From positions 1 to 64,000 of the forward strand of contig NZ_MKIR01000020.1 in assembly GCF_001832905.1 (NCBI RefSeq): a stretch of DNA of 64,000 nucleotides, given 5' to 3'. Positions 60,118 through 64,000 of the stretch are shown here, piece after piece. This DNA comes from Floricoccus tropicus. Lineage in GTDB: Bacteria > Bacillota > Bacilli > Lactobacillales > Streptococcaceae. Numbering within the stretch: the stretch's first letter is position 1; the number at the start of each line of letters is the position of its first letter. The translations under genes were made by a program, and so were the position numbers. The notes beneath the pieces are model-generated. The model did not search any database and was not told the DNA's origin. It saw only the letters and a list, made by a program, of their open reading frames with translations.

Positions 60118-60154
60118 TATACAATAATAATAAATTGAATGTTTGGTTTGTCAT
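60098..60154 (-). CDS. leuL: leu operon leader peptide
   Basis: An 18-codon frame, MTNQTFNLLLLYKDSQNT, with four leucine codons in a row (TTA-TTA-TTA-TTG) and an upstream AAAGGAAG ribosome site. Ribosome stalling at the leucine codons when charged leucyl-tRNA is scarce would favour the antiterminator. Such leader peptides are known for the lactococcal leu operon. Confidence 0.85.
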   Translation of the reverse strand: MTNQTFNLLLLYKDSQNT

Positions 60155-60186
60155 TGGGAATTCTTCCTTTGTTTTAATTTTTATTA

Positions 60187-60231
60187 ATAATATACCAAAT
60201 ATTTTTTATTGTCAATAATTTTTAGAAAATT
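60187..60231 (-). promoter_or_regulatory. leu promoter with CodY-like box
   Basis: TTGACA (60210-60215) -17- TATTAT (60187-60192). Two bp upstream of the -35, AATTTTCTAAAAATT (60217-60231) matches the CodY motif AATTTTCWGAAAATT at 14 of 15 positions, fitting repression of branched-chain amino acid synthesis in rich medium. Confidence 0.78.
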
Positions 60232-60338
60232 ATCAAATATTTTTAATTTTCTTCCTTTATTTTTTATTTTACTGAATTAAGGCACATTTAGAGTTCCCTT
60301 GGCTCTTAGTCCTTTAAATTTTCTTACTTTCGTGATAA

Positions 60339-61868
<1,530 letters not shown>

Positions 61869-61877
61869 GATAAACAC

Positions 61878-61916
61878 AAAAATCACCCTGTATAAAATTT
61901 ATACAAGGTGATTTTT
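61878..61916 (+). terminator. Terminator of lysS
   Basis: Stem AAAAATCACC/GGTGATTTTT with inner TGTATA/TATACA and T-run. Confidence 0.88.
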
Positions 61917-61949
61917 CTATTAAATCTATATTATTGTACTTTGAAATTT

Positions 61950-61986
61950 AAACCCTCGTAAGGAATTTAATCCTTATTGAGGGTTT
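61950..61986 (-). terminator. Terminator of pheT
   Basis: Stem AAACCCTC/GAGGGTTT with inner TAAGGA/TCCTTA; T-tract weak on the minus strand. Confidence 0.65.
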
Positions 61987-62006
61987 TATAATATGCAATT
62001 GAATTA

Positions 62007-64000
62007 TTATCTAACTTCAAATCCTGCTTCGTTAAGTTTTTTAACGATTTTATTAATTGCTGAATTTATTTCTTCGTCTGTTAATGTTTGTTCTGGGTTT
62101 TGGAATGTCAAACTGTAAGCTAATGATTTCTTGTCAGTTGGAACATTTTCACCTGTATAAACATCAAAGATAGAAACATTTTTAAGTAATTTAACTTTGG
62201 CAGAGTAAATTATATCAAGGACTTCTTGGTTTTCTGTATCACGATTAACTAGAAGTGCAAGGTCACGTTTAACTGCTGGGAATTTAGGAATTTCAGTAAA
62301 TACTACTTGTTCTGGTTTATTTTCTAAGATACCAGTTAAATCAAGGCTTGCTACATATGTTGTAGGAATATCGTATACTTTTGCTACCGCAGGATGAACC
62401 TGACCAACAAAACCAATTTCTTTTCCACTTACAATAACGCGAGCTGTACGGCCTGGATGCATATCTTCAAGTTTAGTTTCTTTTTCAAAACGTAAATCCA
62501 TGTCTTGCAAGAGAGTTTCAACAACACCTTTAGCTTGGTAAAAGTCTGTATTACCAGTGAAAGCCATAGCAACTTGAGGAAGTTCAGTCGGACGACCGTC
62601 ATCTTCATTACCAAATTTGACGAATACATTTCCTACTTCATAGATAGCAAGGTCGCTGTTTCCACGCGCCATATTGTAATTAACAATGTCAAGCATACCT
62701 GGAATAATCGAATTTCTTAAAGTTTGTCTTTCTTCACTCATCGGCATAGCAAGACTTACAAGTTCAGTAGAAACTTTCGTGAACTGGCTAGCCTTTTCAG
62801 GCGTTGTCAAAGCATAGCTGATAACTTCAGTAAGACCTGCTCCCTCAAGAACTGTGCGCGTGTCACGACGCAATTTTTGCATAGGTGTAAGCTCACCAAT
62901 CGTGTTACCAGCGTTTGGAAGAGTACTTGGAAGATTATCGTAACCATAAATACGGGCTACTTCTTCAACCAAATCAGCCTCAATAGTAATGTCCCAACGA
63001 CGAGGTGGGATTGTAACCACAAGATTTTCACCATCAACACTTGTTTCAAATCCTAGTTGGTCAAAAATAGCTACCACTTGGTCGATTGTCAAATCAGTTC
63101 CCAGTGAAGAATTGATTTTAGTCAAAGTAATCGCTACATCAACACTTTGAGGTTTATAGTCATTACTTTCTACAACACCATTTAAAACTTTACCTCCAGC
63201 AAGTTCAGCAATCATAGCTGCCGCTGTATCTAAAGCAAGAGTTACATCTGCTTCATTGATTCCTTTTTCAAAACGAGCACTTGATTCTGAACGAAGATTG
63301 AATTTTTGGCTTGTTTTACGAATTGATGCTCCATCGAATAGTGCTGCTTCGAGAACAACATTTGTTGATTTTTCAGTAATTTCAGTATCTAGTCCACCCA
63401 TAACTCCCGCAAGAGCAACAGGTTTATCTGCGACAGTAATTACTAGATCATCAGAAGTTAATTCACGTTCTACATCATCTAAAGTTGTAAGTTTTTCTCC
63501 ATCACGTGCATCACGGACAAGAATTTTTCTTTCTTTAAAAGTATCCAAGTCGAAAGCATGCATTGGTTGTCCAAAATACATAAGAATATAGTTGGTAACG
63601 TCAACAACATTACTGATTGGACGAACTCCGATATTCATTAATAGATTTTGAAGCCATAAAGGACTTGGTCCTACTTTTACATCTTCAATAATACGAGATT
63701 TATATGTTTTAGATTTAGCACTGTCAACTTGAACAGCTATTTCATCACTTGTTTTTTTATCGTCTTCCTTAAGTTCAATACTTGGGAAATTTACTTTTTT
63801 ATCATAGATAGCTGCTACTTCATGAGCAACTCCACGCATAGATAGAGCATCAGCACGGTTAGGAGTGATTGAAAGTTCAAGAACTTCATCATCCATACCA
63901 ATGTATTTAAATACATCATCACCTACTTTTGCATCACTTGGCATGATATAGATTCCATCAGCATATTCTTTAGGTACTACTGAATCTGGGAAACCTAATT
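62007..64000 (-). CDS. pheT: Phenylalanyl-tRNA synthetase beta subunit (5' end outside window)
   Basis: About 664 codons of the usual near-800-residue PheT. The frame stays open to the window edge (GFPDSVVPKEYADGIY precedes the first internal Met at 63944), so the gene is cut by the window, not truncated in the genome. Seen: B3/B4 region LELSITPNRADAL and YFGQPMHAFD, B5, the catalytic-like core GLTEVISYAL and the C-terminal FDX-ACB anticodon domain. It pairs with PheS, which should lie upstream. Confidence 0.96.
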   Translation of the reverse strand, partial: LGFPDSVVPKEYADGIYIMPSDAKVGDDVFKYIGMDDEVLELSITPNRADALSMRGVAHEVAAIYDKKVNFPSIELKEDDKKTSDEIAVQVDSAKSKTYKSRIIEDVKVGPSPLWLQNLLMNIGVRPISNVVDVTNYILMYFGQPMHAFDLDTFKERKILVRDARDGEKLTTLDDVERELTSDDLVITVADKPVALAGVMGGLDTEITEKSTNVVLEAALFDGASIRKTSQKFNLRSESSARFEKGINEADVTLALDTAAAMIAELAGGKVLNGVVESNDYKPQSVDVAITLTKINSSLGTDLTIDQVVAIFDQLGFETSVDGENLVVTIPPRRWDITIEADLVEEVARIYGYDNLPSTLPNAGNTIGELTPMQKLRRDTRTVLEGAGLTEVISYALTTPEKASQFTKVSTELVSLAMPMSEERQTLRNSIIPGMLDIVNYNMARGNSDLAIYEVGNVFVKFGNEDDGRPTELPQVAMAFTGNTDFYQAKGVVETLLQDMDLRFEKETKLEDMHPGRTARVIVSGKEIGFVGQVHPAVAKVYDIPTTYVASLDLTGILENKPEQVVFTEIPKFPAVKRDLALLVNRDTENQEVLDIIYSAKVKLLKNVSIFDVYTGENVPTDKKSLAYSLTFQNPEQTLTDEEINSAINKIVKKLNEAGFEVR

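Overview
The window is a gene-dense, AT-rich (roughly one third G+C by eye) chromosomal segment of a low-GC Gram-positive bacterium. Several gene orders point to the family Streptococcaceae, closest in layout to Lactococcus/Floricoccus-type genomes. The F1Fo-ATPase operon has the c-a-b-delta-alpha-gamma-beta-epsilon order of that family. There is a tdk-prfA-prmC-sua5-glyA block with a divergent 4-OT gene, separate coaB and coaC followed by a PanT-like transporter, two pstS genes in front of pstCABB-phoU, and a ComX-type competence sigma factor together with comEA/comEC. I see no rRNA, tRNA, IS element, prophage or CRISPR array. The species assignment is inference.

Layout. 1-9250: comX, then the phosphate module (pstS1, pstS2-pstCABB-phoU) divergent from a PhoP/PhoR two-component pair, with a four-repeat Pho box between them. 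9247-20940: the ATP synthase operon, comEA-comEC with a com-box-like promoter, and a NatAB-type ABC exporter behind a three-operator promoter. 21050-24820: hrcA-grpE-dnaK under two CIRCE elements. 24945-33690: cell-wall hydrolases, then the tdk-prfA-prmC-sua5-glyA translation/nucleotide block and one unrecognised gene. 33870-39530: 4-OT, a cation/proton antiporter, a candidate sRNA locus, coaB-coaC-panT and pgm. 39640-49950: a DUF4044-like small protein, trxA, mutS2, cvpA, rnhC, lepB, a Y-family polymerase with its YolD-like partner, gnd, a YceD-family gene and an aminoglycoside-acetyltransferase-like GNAT gene. 50020-55400: a complete divergent sucrose module (scrAK / scrBR). 55415-60240: leuABCD with a leucine leader peptide, attenuator and CodY-like box. 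60375-64000: lysS and the window-truncated pheT.

Regulation is unusually readable. I could place many sigma-A promoters with 16-18 bp spacers, the Pho box, two CIRCE sites, LacI-type and TetR-like operators, a com-box-like motif, a CodY-like box, and intrinsic terminators at most convergent or operon ends.

The most interesting element is a candidate, apparently unannotated, about 267-nt small RNA on the minus strand at 35313-35579. It has a consensus promoter, a strong intrinsic terminator and three tandem hairpins that each present a C-rich (CCUCC or CCCCC) apical loop. This architecture resembles anti-Shine-Dalgarno regulators such as staphylococcal RNAIII or listerial LhrC. Second in interest is a 15-bp stem that buries the start codon of comX with its Shine-Dalgarno sequence in the loop.
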